Below are positions 26,018 to 33,838 of a stretch of 64,000 nucleotides of DNA, piece by piece. The notes under the pieces are model-generated. The model had not been told where the DNA came from and ran no database searches. It saw only the letters and a list, made by a program, of their open reading frames with translations. The translations under genes were made by a program, and so were the position numbers. Numbering within the stretch: position 1 is the stretch's first letter; every line of letters starts with the position of its first letter. Source of the stretch: Sphingomonas lacusdianchii (GTDB taxonomy: Bacteria > Pseudomonadota > Alphaproteobacteria > Sphingomonadales > Sphingomonadaceae); the NCBI RefSeq assembly GCF_022664395.1, contig NZ_JAKRET010000002.1:372001-436000 (forward strand). The letters run 5' to 3'.

Positions 26018-27514
26018 TTATTTCACCGCGAACCGCCGCAGTCCGGTCAGCGTCACGATCTTCGCCAGCCCGATCGCATCGAACAGATCGATTAGCGCGA
26101 TGCGCGTCGTCCGTACGATCAGGCCGAACAGCAACGTGCATACGCCAGCCACCGCGAAGCCGACGATCGAGGTGATCGCATCGGACCATAGCATCTGGTG
26201 CGACACCAGCACACCGGCACCCGCGCCGATCGCGGCGACGATGCCGAGCAACAGCCCCGGCAACCCCGCACGAAGCTGGTCGAGCGCGCTGACCGGCCCC
26301 TTGCGGCCCGAGGCGAAGACGCGGACGAACGCCATCGCGATCGACGCCGCACTGAACCCGATCGCGGCGCCGGCGATGTCGAACTGCACGCCGATCAGGA
26401 TGGCGACGATGCGCACGATCATGTCGACCACGCCCAGCGTCCGCAGCTCGCCAGACCGGTTCTGCGAAATGAACAGGTCGCCCGCCGCATAGCCGAACCC
26501 GACCGCCGCCAGCGACGGCGACAGCAACGCGAGGACGAGGCCGGCATCATGCCAGCGATCGCCCAGCAACGTGCGGACCAGCGGCAGCGCGACGATGCAC
26601 AGGGCGGCCGATGCCGGGATCAGGAAGGTGCAGAGCCTGCGGACGAGGCCGATATAGGCGCTGCGATATTCGTCGGGATGCGGCCGCATCCGCGCGAGGA
26701 AGGGCAGGGTTGCCTGTGCGATCGGCTGCACGATGTTCAACGTCGGGATCTGGAACAGCGCCTGCGCGCGGTTGAACTGGCCGAGCGGCGCGGCACCGAG
26801 AAAGCGGCCGATGATGATCGGCGCGGCATTGCCCGCCGCGAACAGCGCCAGCGAATAGATCGACGTGTTCGCACCGAACGCCAGCAATTCGCGCAAATTG
26901 TCGGGTTTGGCCGGACGGTCGGGCTTCCACCGGTTGCTGCCGACATACATGATCGCGCCGCTGACGAGCTGTGCGACGTTGCCCAGCACGATCGCCCACA
27001 CGTTGCGGTAGAGATAGGCCAGCACCAGCGTCGACAGGAAACCGATGAACAGCGATGCCGAATCGATCAGCGCCAGCCGCTTGAACTGCAGGTTGCGCGA
27101 CAGCATCGCCTTGTACTGCGATGCGATGCCGCTGAACAAAAACCCGACCAGCGAGGCGAGGATGGTCCACACGATGATCGGCTGGCCATAGAAATCGGCG
27201 ATCCATGGCGATGCGATGCCGATCGCCAGCGTCAGCAGCACGGTCGTCGACGAATTGAACCAGAAGACGAAGCTCATCTCCGCCTGGCTGATGCTGCCCT
27301 TGCGCATCAACGCGTTGGTCATGCCGAAATCGCGCAGCGTGACCGCGAATGCCAGCATGATGAGCGACATGTTCGCCAGACCATAGTCTTTCGGCGACAC
27401 CAGCCGGGCGATGGTGAACGTCGATACCAGCGAGATGATCAGCGTGAAGGCACGCCGCGCCAGCAAGGCTTTCGGCCCGACCTGCGCCCGGCGTTTGGCT
27501 TCAGCGATATCCAC
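26018..27514 (-). CDS. Wzx/WzxC-type polysaccharide flippase (MOP superfamily)
   Basis: A 498-residue membrane protein with about 14 helices. The start VGPKALLARRAFTLIISLVSTFTIARLVSPKDYGLANM is typical of lipopolysaccharide/exopolysaccharide flippases such as WzxC. It would move lipid-linked repeat units across the inner membrane. The start is GTG. It lies between the GT2 gene upstream and the GH5 gene downstream on the minus strand. No Wzy polymerase or Wza/Wzc export genes are visible in the window. Confidence 0.9.
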   Translation of the reverse strand: MDIAEAKRRAQVGPKALLARRAFTLIISLVSTFTIARLVSPKDYGLANMSLIMLAFAVTLRDFGMTNALMRKGSISQAEMSFVFWFNSSTTVLLTLAIGIASPWIADFYGQPIIVWTILASLVGFLFSGIASQYKAMLSRNLQFKRLALIDSASLFIGFLSTLVLAYLYRNVWAIVLGNVAQLVSGAIMYVGSNRWKPDRPAKPDNLRELLAFGANTSIYSLALFAAGNAAPIIIGRFLGAAPLGQFNRAQALFQIPTLNIVQPIAQATLPFLARMRPHPDEYRSAYIGLVRRLCTFLIPASAALCIVALPLVRTLLGDRWHDAGLVLALLSPSLAAVGFGYAAGDLFISQNRSGELRTLGVVDMIVRIVAILIGVQFDIAGAAIGFSAASIAMAFVRVFASGRKGPVSALDQLRAGLPGLLLGIVAAIGAGAGVLVSHQMLWSDAITSIVGFAVAGVCTLLFGLIVRTTRIALIDLFDAIGLAKIVTLTGLRRFAVK

Positions 27515-27574
27515 CTGTCAGTCTCACTTTCATCATAATCTGGTTGCGCGATCCGAAGCAGGATCGCGGCTGCG

Positions 27575-28414
27575 TCAGCGGCGCAGGATGCGCTTCGCAT
27601 AGCGAAGCGGGCCGTGCGCGCGGATCAACTGCACGCTGAGTTTCAGCTTTTCGAACCGGCTCTTGGTATGGATGCGACGAATGCCCAGCATCGTCGTTTC
27701 CAGATCGCGCCAGACCACACGCGACATGCGTTTGCCATGCCGGTCGAGGAAGAAGCCGATCCCCGCGGCACGGCGCAGTGATGGCGTGGCGATGCGGTCG
27801 CCCGGATGGAACCGCCATTCGGCCAGCGGTTCGGGATCGACCCCATAGGTGACGCCGGCATCGAGTAGCCGAACGAAGAAGTCCCAGTCGTTGAACACGG
27901 TCACTGCCGGGTCGAACCCGCCGACCCGGAAATAGGCGTCCCGGTCGATCACGAAATTGCTGCCGGTCATCGACCCGTTCTGGCGCAACGCGGTGTCGGG
28001 GGTCAGCCCGGTCAGCTGCGCGCGCGGCGTGACGGTGTGTTCGTCCTCGTGGTGCAGCAGTCCGCCCAGCGCGAGCTCGACCCGCTGTTGCTCGGCCAAT
28101 CCGACCAACCGTTCGAGAAAGGGCGGGTGCCACAGATCGTCATCGTCAAGAAAGCCGATCCAGCGGCCGGTCGCGGCCTCCGCCCCCTTGTTGCGCGAAT
28201 GGCACACGCCGCCTGCTTCGTTCGCAATATACCGCACTGCAAAAGGAAGCCGAGCGTCCGCTTCGGCCACGACCGCCTGTGTCGCCGGGTCGTTCGCATC
28301 GTCGACCACCAGCAACTCGATCGGCTGCAATGTCTGCGCGGCGACACTGGCGATCGACTCGCGCAAGAGATGGGAACGCAAGTGCGTAGGTATCACGACG
28401 GAAACAGCTTGCAT
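27575..28414 (-). CDS. family 2 glycosyltransferase
   Basis: A 279-residue GT-A enzyme. The N-terminus VSVVIPTHLRSHLLRESIASVAAQTLQPIELLVVDDAND holds the nucleotide-binding first strand. GRWIGFLDDDDLWHPPFLER has the DxD metal motif. FNDWDFFVRLLDAG carries an ED/DW-type catalytic acid. It would add a sugar from a nucleotide-sugar donor to a lipid-linked oligosaccharide on the cytoplasmic side. It precedes the flippase gene by 60 bases on the same strand. Donor and acceptor cannot be told from sequence. Confidence 0.9.
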   Translation of the reverse strand: MQAVSVVIPTHLRSHLLRESIASVAAQTLQPIELLVVDDANDPATQAVVAEADARLPFAVRYIANEAGGVCHSRNKGAEAATGRWIGFLDDDDLWHPPFLERLVGLAEQQRVELALGGLLHHEDEHTVTPRAQLTGLTPDTALRQNGSMTGSNFVIDRDAYFRVGGFDPAVTVFNDWDFFVRLLDAGVTYGVDPEPLAEWRFHPGDRIATPSLRRAAGIGFFLDRHGKRMSRVVWRDLETTMLGIRRIHTKSRFEKLKLSVQLIRAHGPLRYAKRILRR

Positions 28415-28679
28415 GGCCGTTCGCCTAGCCTACCACGCATCGCAGCGAAAGGGTTTTACTGCGGATGGCCGCGACGGCTTCTCCAACGGATCGGTCGCCC
28501 TGCCGCATTTCGCTATATTCCTGCCGGCGTCTTGCCTGTACCAAGCGGCCACTTGGAAACGGCTTGGCTTCGGGTCACGCTTGCGCCATGAGTTCGCACT
28601 TGCAGCATGGCTGTAGGGTCGATCCATTCCGCGCCGGGGGCTTGGTGCGGTATGGATGTATTGAGGGAGGTGTTCGATC
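28415..28679. other. 265-base divergent intergenic region
   Basis: It separates the GT2-flippase-GH5 unit (minus) from the GT8-like/GT4 pair (plus). A ribosome site, GGGAGG, lies 12 bases before the ATG at 28680. No palindrome or terminator stands out, and the short frames inside it are shadows. Promoters for both directions must lie here. Confidence 0.35.
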
Positions 28680-29591
28680 ATGGGTGTGGCTGGATCGAAC
28701 GAGCGGCTTGCCATTTTGATGATCGCGATCGGCGCACGGCCATGGTCGCGCGCGACGTCCGAATTGTTCCGCGATTACGCGAACAAGTGCGGCGCGACGT
28801 TCATTCTCCAGACCGAGGAACCTTCGGAAGCGGACTTTCCGCTGCCTGCCATGCCCGACAGCCCCGGCCGCGCGCACAAGCGCGTCTATGCGTTGAAGGC
28901 GTTCCTGCCATGGCGGCTGCTGGCGCAGGAGGGCTATGACCGGGTTCTGGTCGTCGACGATTCCTGCTGCGTAAAGCACGACGCCCCCAATGTGTTCGAT
29001 TTCATCGAGCCCGGCGCGGTCGGCCTGACCGAGACCAGCCATGCCCATGCCGAGTTGAGCTTCAAGGAAATCCGCAAATATCTGAAGGCGCGTGGCGAAC
29101 CGGAGATTCCGTACAATCCCGAGCATTATATGAATTCGGGCGTCATGCTCTATACGCGCGGCATGGCGGACGCGATCTCGCCCGAACGCATCCTCGCCGC
29201 ACGCGAAATGCTGTTCGCGGCCTATCCGCACCAGACGCTGACCTATTATCTGCTCAACAGTGCGAAGGTACCGCTGACGATCCTGCCAAAGGCGTTCAAT
29301 CGCCTGCCGGCATCGACGCTGCCGCCGGGCGAATGGACCAACATGACCGACGCGACGCCTTATCTGCGCGAGGACGACGACACGTACATCTATCACGTCA
29401 CCGGCGCGTTCAAACGGCGCGAGGTGCTGATCCCGTCGCTGGCGCTGCATCTGCTGGCCCGGACCGACCCGGAGCGCGCGCGGGCGGTGGCCGCGACCAT
29501 GCCGCCACCTAGCGAGGTCGCGCCGGCCCCGGTCGCGCCACCGAGTATCGCCCGCCGCATCGCGCGCAAGCTGCGCTCGCTGGTCCGATAG
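28680..29591 (+). CDS. GT8-like glycosyltransferase (tentative)
   Basis: A 303-residue protein with features of a retaining GT-A enzyme of the GT8 type. DRVLVVDDSCCVKHDAPNVFDF has a DxD-like centre, PYNPEHYMNSGVMLYTR matches the conserved 'NSGV' strand, and YHVTGAFKRRE gives the H-x-x-G-x-x-K phosphate-binding motif. The C-terminus is Pro/Ala-rich and then basic (RRIARKLRSLVR), perhaps touching the membrane. It precedes the GT4 gene by 14 bases. The family call rests on the combination of motifs, not on overall similarity that I can measure. Confidence 0.65.
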   Translation: MGVAGSNERLAILMIAIGARPWSRATSELFRDYANKCGATFILQTEEPSEADFPLPAMPDSPGRAHKRVYALKAFLPWRLLAQEGYDRVLVVDDSCCVKHDAPNVFDFIEPGAVGLTETSHAHAELSFKEIRKYLKARGEPEIPYNPEHYMNSGVMLYTRGMADAISPERILAAREMLFAAYPHQTLTYYLLNSAKVPLTILPKAFNRLPASTLPPGEWTNMTDATPYLREDDDTYIYHVTGAFKRREVLIPSLALHLLARTDPERARAVAATMPPPSEVAPAPVAPPSIARRIARKLRSLVR

Positions 29592-29605
29592 GGAAGCCTC
29601 CGTCA

Positions 29606-30811
29606 GTGCGTATCGCCTTCTTCCTGGCCGCCTATCCGGTCCTGTCGGAAACCTTCGTGATCCGGCAGATTCGCGGCATGATCGAGCTCGGTCATGACGT
29701 GACCGTCGTGACCGGGAAATATCATCCCGAGGTGGCGGACCCGTTGGCGGGGAAGGTCCGGTTGCGCGCGATCCGCACCGCGCGCGATCCGCATCGCTCG
29801 ATCCCGTCGCGTATCGCACACGGTGCGGCGGCGATGCTGGGCAGCCGGTTTCGCGGCACGCTGCTGCGCGCGATCCGGGCGGCGAAGGGCGGCTATACCG
29901 CGCCGCTGGCCGATTTGGCGGGCACGATCGGCCGGCATCTCGGCAGCTATGACGCGATCATCGCCCATTTCGGCCCGCCGGGCGTGCGTGCCGAATTCCT
30001 GCGATCGGCCGGGGTCATCGACGGCCCGATCGCGACGATCTTCCACGGGCTGGATATTACCGAGATCGCGCTCATCAAACAGATGAAGCCCTTCTACCAG
30101 CAATTGTTCGCGCGGACCGAACGGCTGCTGCCGATCAGCAATTTGTGGCGCGAACGGCTGATGGGCTGGGGCGCCGAAGACCGCAAGATCACCGTGCTGC
30201 GGATGGGCGTCGATATCGACGAGGCTGCGGTGCCGGCGTTCGATGCGCCGATCCAGTCGCCGCTGCGCGTGCTGAGCGTCGCGCGGCTGGTCGAGAAGAA
30301 GGGCATCGCCTACGCCATCGACGGCGTCGCCAAGGCGAAGGCGGACATTCGCTATCAGGTGATCGGGACCGGCCCGCTCGAACAGGAATTGCACGCTGCG
30401 GCGCAGCCGTCGGGCGATGCGATCGCGTTCCTTGGACCGCAGCCGCACAGCCGCGTGTTCGCCGAACTGGAACGGTCGGATGTGTTCCTGCTCCCCTCGG
30501 TCACCGCCGCCAATGGCGATATGGAAGGAATTCCGGTGTCGCTGATGGAGGCGATGGCGAATGGCGTCCTCGTCCTCGCCACGCGGCACAGCGGCATCCC
30601 CGAACTGATCGAGGACGGCGTGTGCGGGTTGCTGGTCGACGAGCGCAACGGCGACGGCATCGCGGCGGCGCTCGATCGGATCGCGGCGGGCGAGGTCGAT
30701 GCGGTAAAGCTGCGTCAGGCGGCGTTCGCGAAGGTCGTGGACGAATATAATAACCGCAAGCTCGACCGGCAGCTGGAAGCGGTCGTTGCCGAGATGAAGG
30801 CGGGTCGCTGA
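29606..30811 (+). CDS. family 4 glycosyltransferase (WcaL/AmsK-like)
   Basis: A 401-residue GT-B enzyme. The N-terminal domain starts MRIAFFLAAYPVLSETFVIRQIRGMIELGHDVTVVTG, the colanic-acid WcaL/AmsK pattern. The C-terminal domain has LSVARLVEKKGIAYAIDG, then SVTAANGDMEGIPVSLMEAMANGVLVLATRHSGIPELI, with the E-x7-E donor motif. It should transfer a sugar to an exopolysaccharide intermediate. The start is GTG at 29606, 14 bases after the GT8-like gene. It converges on the halogenase genes with a 1-base gap. Confidence 0.9.
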   Translation: MRIAFFLAAYPVLSETFVIRQIRGMIELGHDVTVVTGKYHPEVADPLAGKVRLRAIRTARDPHRSIPSRIAHGAAAMLGSRFRGTLLRAIRAAKGGYTAPLADLAGTIGRHLGSYDAIIAHFGPPGVRAEFLRSAGVIDGPIATIFHGLDITEIALIKQMKPFYQQLFARTERLLPISNLWRERLMGWGAEDRKITVLRMGVDIDEAAVPAFDAPIQSPLRVLSVARLVEKKGIAYAIDGVAKAKADIRYQVIGTGPLEQELHAAAQPSGDAIAFLGPQPHSRVFAELERSDVFLLPSVTAANGDMEGIPVSLMEAMANGVLVLATRHSGIPELIEDGVCGLLVDERNGDGIAAALDRIAAGEVDAVKLRQAAFAKVVDEYNNRKLDRQLEAVVAEMKAGR

Positions 30812-30812
30812 G

Positions 30813-32270
30813 TCAGGCGGGCGAGAAGTTCAGGGCACACCCGTCGAGAAACGCACCGATGTTCCGCGCGGCGTAGAAGTCCATATCGTCGCGCGGCGCC
30901 TCGCTTACCGGCGGGAAGGCGCCATAGCCGGCGAGCAGGCAATGCCATGACAGGTTGCCGAAATGGCTGCGCTGTCCCTGCCGCGCCAGTTCCTCGGCCA
31001 CGTCGCCGCGCCGGAACCAGCGGTCGAGAATGTGCAGCAGCGGATCGGACAGCGCCTCGTTCGCCGCATTCGCGCGCCAATAGTCGCTGTCGGTGCGGGT
31101 GTTCAGCTTGTAATGTGCGACGATGTAGTCGCGCACGCCGTCCATCCGTTCGGCGGCGACGGCGTTGAACGCGGCGCGGTGCCGGTCGGTGCAGCCGCCC
31201 TCGCGATAATGGCGGATGAACTGTTCGACGGTGCCGAGCACCAGATGCAGCGCGGTCGCCTCCAGCGGTTCGATGAACCCCTGCGACAGCCCGACCGCGA
31301 CGCAATTGCGCTCCCACTGCCGCGCGACCCGTCCGACGCGGAAGGTGAGGTGGCGTGCCTCGACCGCGTCGCCGACGCCCAACGTCCGGCGCAGTTCGGT
31401 CTCCGCGGCGTCGGGCGACTGGAAATCACGGGCATAGACATAGCCGTTGCCGATGCGGTGCCGCAGCGGGATCGACCAGCACCAGCCGTTCGATAGCGCG
31501 GTGGCGACGGTCTCGACCGGCGGGCGGCCTGCCATCTCGGTCGGCAAAACGACGGCGGCGTCGTTGAACAGATTGTCCTTGAAGCTGGCGAACGGCACGC
31601 CGAGCGTCCGTTCGATCAGCAGGCCGTGGAAGCCACTGCAATCGACGAAGATGTCGCCGCCAATGGCTTCGCCCCGGTCGGTCACCAGCGCGGCGATGTC
31701 GCCATTCTCCGCGCGGCGAACCTCCGTCACCTTGGCCGGACGATGGACGACGCCGCGCGCGACGGCCAGTTCGCGCAGATACTGGCCAAGCAGCCCGGCA
31801 TCGAAATGATAGCCATATTCGATGCGAAACGGGAAGTTGGGCGGCGCGGCGGGGGCAAGGCCCTTGGCCGACAGCATGCCGTTGAGCAGGAAATCGTCGG
31901 GCCGCACCGGCACGTCATGCCCCAGCCGCCGGTTGCGGCAGTTGAGGACGAACGCTTCCTCGGTATGCACGTCGATCTGCGTCGTGAACGGGTGGCGATA
32001 ATCGCGCCACGGCGCGGCGGGGCTCCAGTCGACGAAGCGGATGCCGGCCTTGTACGTTGCGCCACAGCGCGGCATCCAGTCGGCTTCGTCCGCGCCGATG
32101 ATCTCGAAGAAGCGTTTCAGCGAAGGCGTCGATCCTTCGCCGACGCCGATCGTGCCGATCTCGGGCGATTCGACGACGGTGATGCTCGCATCGGGCCATG
32201 CGCGTTCGAGCAGATGCGCGGTGATCCACCCGGCGGTGCCGCCGCCCAGAATGACGAAGCGTCGGCTCAC
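30813..32270 (-). CDS. flavin-dependent tryptophan-halogenase-family protein (second of pair)
   Basis: A 485-residue FAD enzyme homologue. Diagnostic motifs are intact: GGGTAGW at the N-terminal Rossmann fold, conserved Lys74 in TYKAGIRFVDW (the residue that forms the lysine chloramine or steers HOCl in true halogenases), and the W-x-W-x-I-P motif in NGWCWSIPLRHR. A flavin reductase partner is not encoded nearby. In sphingomonads and Caulobacter, such genes usually sit beside TonB receptors, and their substrate is unknown. The GTG start overlaps the stop of the first halogenase gene (GTGA). Confidence 0.9.
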   Translation of the reverse strand: MSRRFVILGGGTAGWITAHLLERAWPDASITVVESPEIGTIGVGEGSTPSLKRFFEIIGADEADWMPRCGATYKAGIRFVDWSPAAPWRDYRHPFTTQIDVHTEEAFVLNCRNRRLGHDVPVRPDDFLLNGMLSAKGLAPAAPPNFPFRIEYGYHFDAGLLGQYLRELAVARGVVHRPAKVTEVRRAENGDIAALVTDRGEAIGGDIFVDCSGFHGLLIERTLGVPFASFKDNLFNDAAVVLPTEMAGRPPVETVATALSNGWCWSIPLRHRIGNGYVYARDFQSPDAAETELRRTLGVGDAVEARHLTFRVGRVARQWERNCVAVGLSQGFIEPLEATALHLVLGTVEQFIRHYREGGCTDRHRAAFNAVAAERMDGVRDYIVAHYKLNTRTDSDYWRANAANEALSDPLLHILDRWFRRGDVAEELARQGQRSHFGNLSWHCLLAGYGAFPPVSEAPRDDMDFYAARNIGAFLDGCALNFSPA

Positions 32271-33763
32271 GCCGCCATCCCACCGAAGCCGCGCAGCCAG
32301 CGGTCGTGGCTCGGCATGTTCGGCACCGGCTCGCGCTTCATCGCCGCCAGCTGCCGCAGTTGTTCGGCCAGTTCGGTATCGGTCGGACCATCGGCCAGCG
32401 GATGATAATCGCGCGGCTCGATACCCTGGCCCATCAGCACCTGCACCCAGGACGGTTCCATGAAGATGTCAAGCGGATCCTGCGTCAGCGTGCCGGTCGC
32501 GCGGAACAGCGCGATCTTGTCGGCCAGCCGGTCGGGCAGGGCCATGGTACGGACATGGCGCCAGAAGTCGGAATCGTCGCGGCTGGTCGCATGGTAATGG
32601 AGGATGATGAAGTCGCGCACCGTTTCGAACTCGATCCGCGACTGGCGATTATACTCGGCGATCTGCCGGGCGTCGAAGCCGGCATGGGGAAACAGGTGCA
32701 GCAGCCGGACGATCGCCGACTGGATCAGATAGATGCTGGTTGATTCGAGCGGTTCGAGGAACCCGCTCGACAGGCCGATCGCAACGACATTGTGGTCCCA
32801 TTGCCGCCGGGCGCGACCGGTGCGGAACGGGATGATGCGGGGATCGGCAAGTACTTCACCGTCGAGGTTGCCGAGCAGGAGATCGGCGGCCTGTTCGTCG
32901 GTCAGGTGGCGGCTGCTATAGACCAGGCCGTTGCCGACCCGGTGCTGCAACGGGATGCGCCATTGCCACCCGGCGCTGCGCGCGGTCGAGCGGGTATAGG
33001 GCGGCGTCTCGTCATGCCGCGCGGTCGGCACCGCCATGGCGCGGTCGCACGGCAGCCAATGGCCCCAATCCTCATAGCCGACATTCAGTTGCCGCTGGAT
33101 CAGCAGGCCACGCGCGCCCGAACAATCGATGAAGAGATCGCCGACGACGTCGCGCCCGCCGCGCAGCGTCAGCGACGTGACGTTGCCGGTCTTGCCGTCG
33201 CGCGCGACCTGTTCGACCAGCCCTTCGATCCGCTCGACCCCGCGCGCTTCGCTGTAACGGCGCAGATACTGGCCATAGAGCGCTGAATCGAAATGATAGG
33301 CATAGGGCAGATGCCAGAGCGGGTCGTCGACCTGGATCTTGGCGAATTTGCCCTCGCGCGCGCACAGATAATTGAGGTCGTAGTCCCAATAGTCGCCGGC
33401 GATGCCGGCACGCTTCGCGCGGTTCCAATAATGGTGGAACGAACAGAAGGCGGTGTTGCGTCCCGCCGCGCCGAAGCTGTGGTAATAGGATTGGCCGATC
33501 GCGCCCCAATCGTCGAAGCGGATGGCCAGTTTGATGCTGCCGCGCGTTTCGCGCAGGAATTCGGCTTCATCGATGCCCAGCACCGCGTTGACGTGCTGGA
33601 TCGGCGGGATGGTCGCTTCGCCGACGCCGATGATGCCGATTTCGTCGGATTCGATCAGCGCGATCGTCACCTGCGGGCCGATGACCTTCGCGATCAGCGC
33701 TGCCGCCATCCAGCCCGCCGTCCCGCCACCGACGATGACGACCCTGTTGATCGCAGCGGCCAT
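32267..33763 (-). CDS. flavin-dependent tryptophan-halogenase-family protein (first of pair)
   Basis: A 498-residue FAD enzyme homologue with the same three signatures: VVIVGGGTAGWMAA, Lys78 in GSIKLAIRFDDW, and W-x-W-x-I-P in SAGWQWRIPLQHR. Between them lie aromatic-rich stretches (FHHYWNRAKRAGIAGDYWDYD) that line the substrate tunnel in characterised members. It differs clearly from the second copy, so this is not a recent tandem duplication. The start is the ATG at 33763, preceded by GGGAGAGG. It follows the TonB receptor by 75 bases and probably shares its transcript. Confidence 0.9.
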   Translation of the reverse strand: MAAAINRVVIVGGGTAGWMAAALIAKVIGPQVTIALIESDEIGIIGVGEATIPPIQHVNAVLGIDEAEFLRETRGSIKLAIRFDDWGAIGQSYYHSFGAAGRNTAFCSFHHYWNRAKRAGIAGDYWDYDLNYLCAREGKFAKIQVDDPLWHLPYAYHFDSALYGQYLRRYSEARGVERIEGLVEQVARDGKTGNVTSLTLRGGRDVVGDLFIDCSGARGLLIQRQLNVGYEDWGHWLPCDRAMAVPTARHDETPPYTRSTARSAGWQWRIPLQHRVGNGLVYSSRHLTDEQAADLLLGNLDGEVLADPRIIPFRTGRARRQWDHNVVAIGLSSGFLEPLESTSIYLIQSAIVRLLHLFPHAGFDARQIAEYNRQSRIEFETVRDFIILHYHATSRDDSDFWRHVRTMALPDRLADKIALFRATGTLTQDPLDIFMEPSWVQVLMGQGIEPRDYHPLADGPTDTELAEQLRQLAAMKREPVPNMPSHDRWLRGFGGMAA

Positions 33764-33798
33764 GCGCCTCTCCCGTTCGTGCCGGCACGACCTATCCC

Positions 33799-33816
33799 CG
33801 CCGGCCGCTGCCGGCG
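33799..33816 (-). terminator. small hairpin between TonB receptor and halogenase genes
   Basis: CGCCGGC (33799-33805) and GCCGGCG (33810-33816) form a 7-bp stem with a 4-base loop, 23 bases after the TonB-receptor stop. No T-run follows on the minus strand. It may reduce read-through, so that the halogenases are made in smaller amounts than the receptor. Confidence 0.35.
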
Positions 33817-33838
33817 AGGATATTGTCATGACCCGTGC

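Noticed and set aside
26198..27538. Plus-strand 446-codon frame opposite the flippase
   Set aside because: Highly charged Arg/Gln/Asp sequence mirroring hydrophobic codons of a membrane protein on the other strand.
30813..33763. Recent tandem duplication of halogenase genes
   Set aside because: The two proteins differ throughout outside the catalytic motifs and differ in length pattern, so any duplication is ancient.
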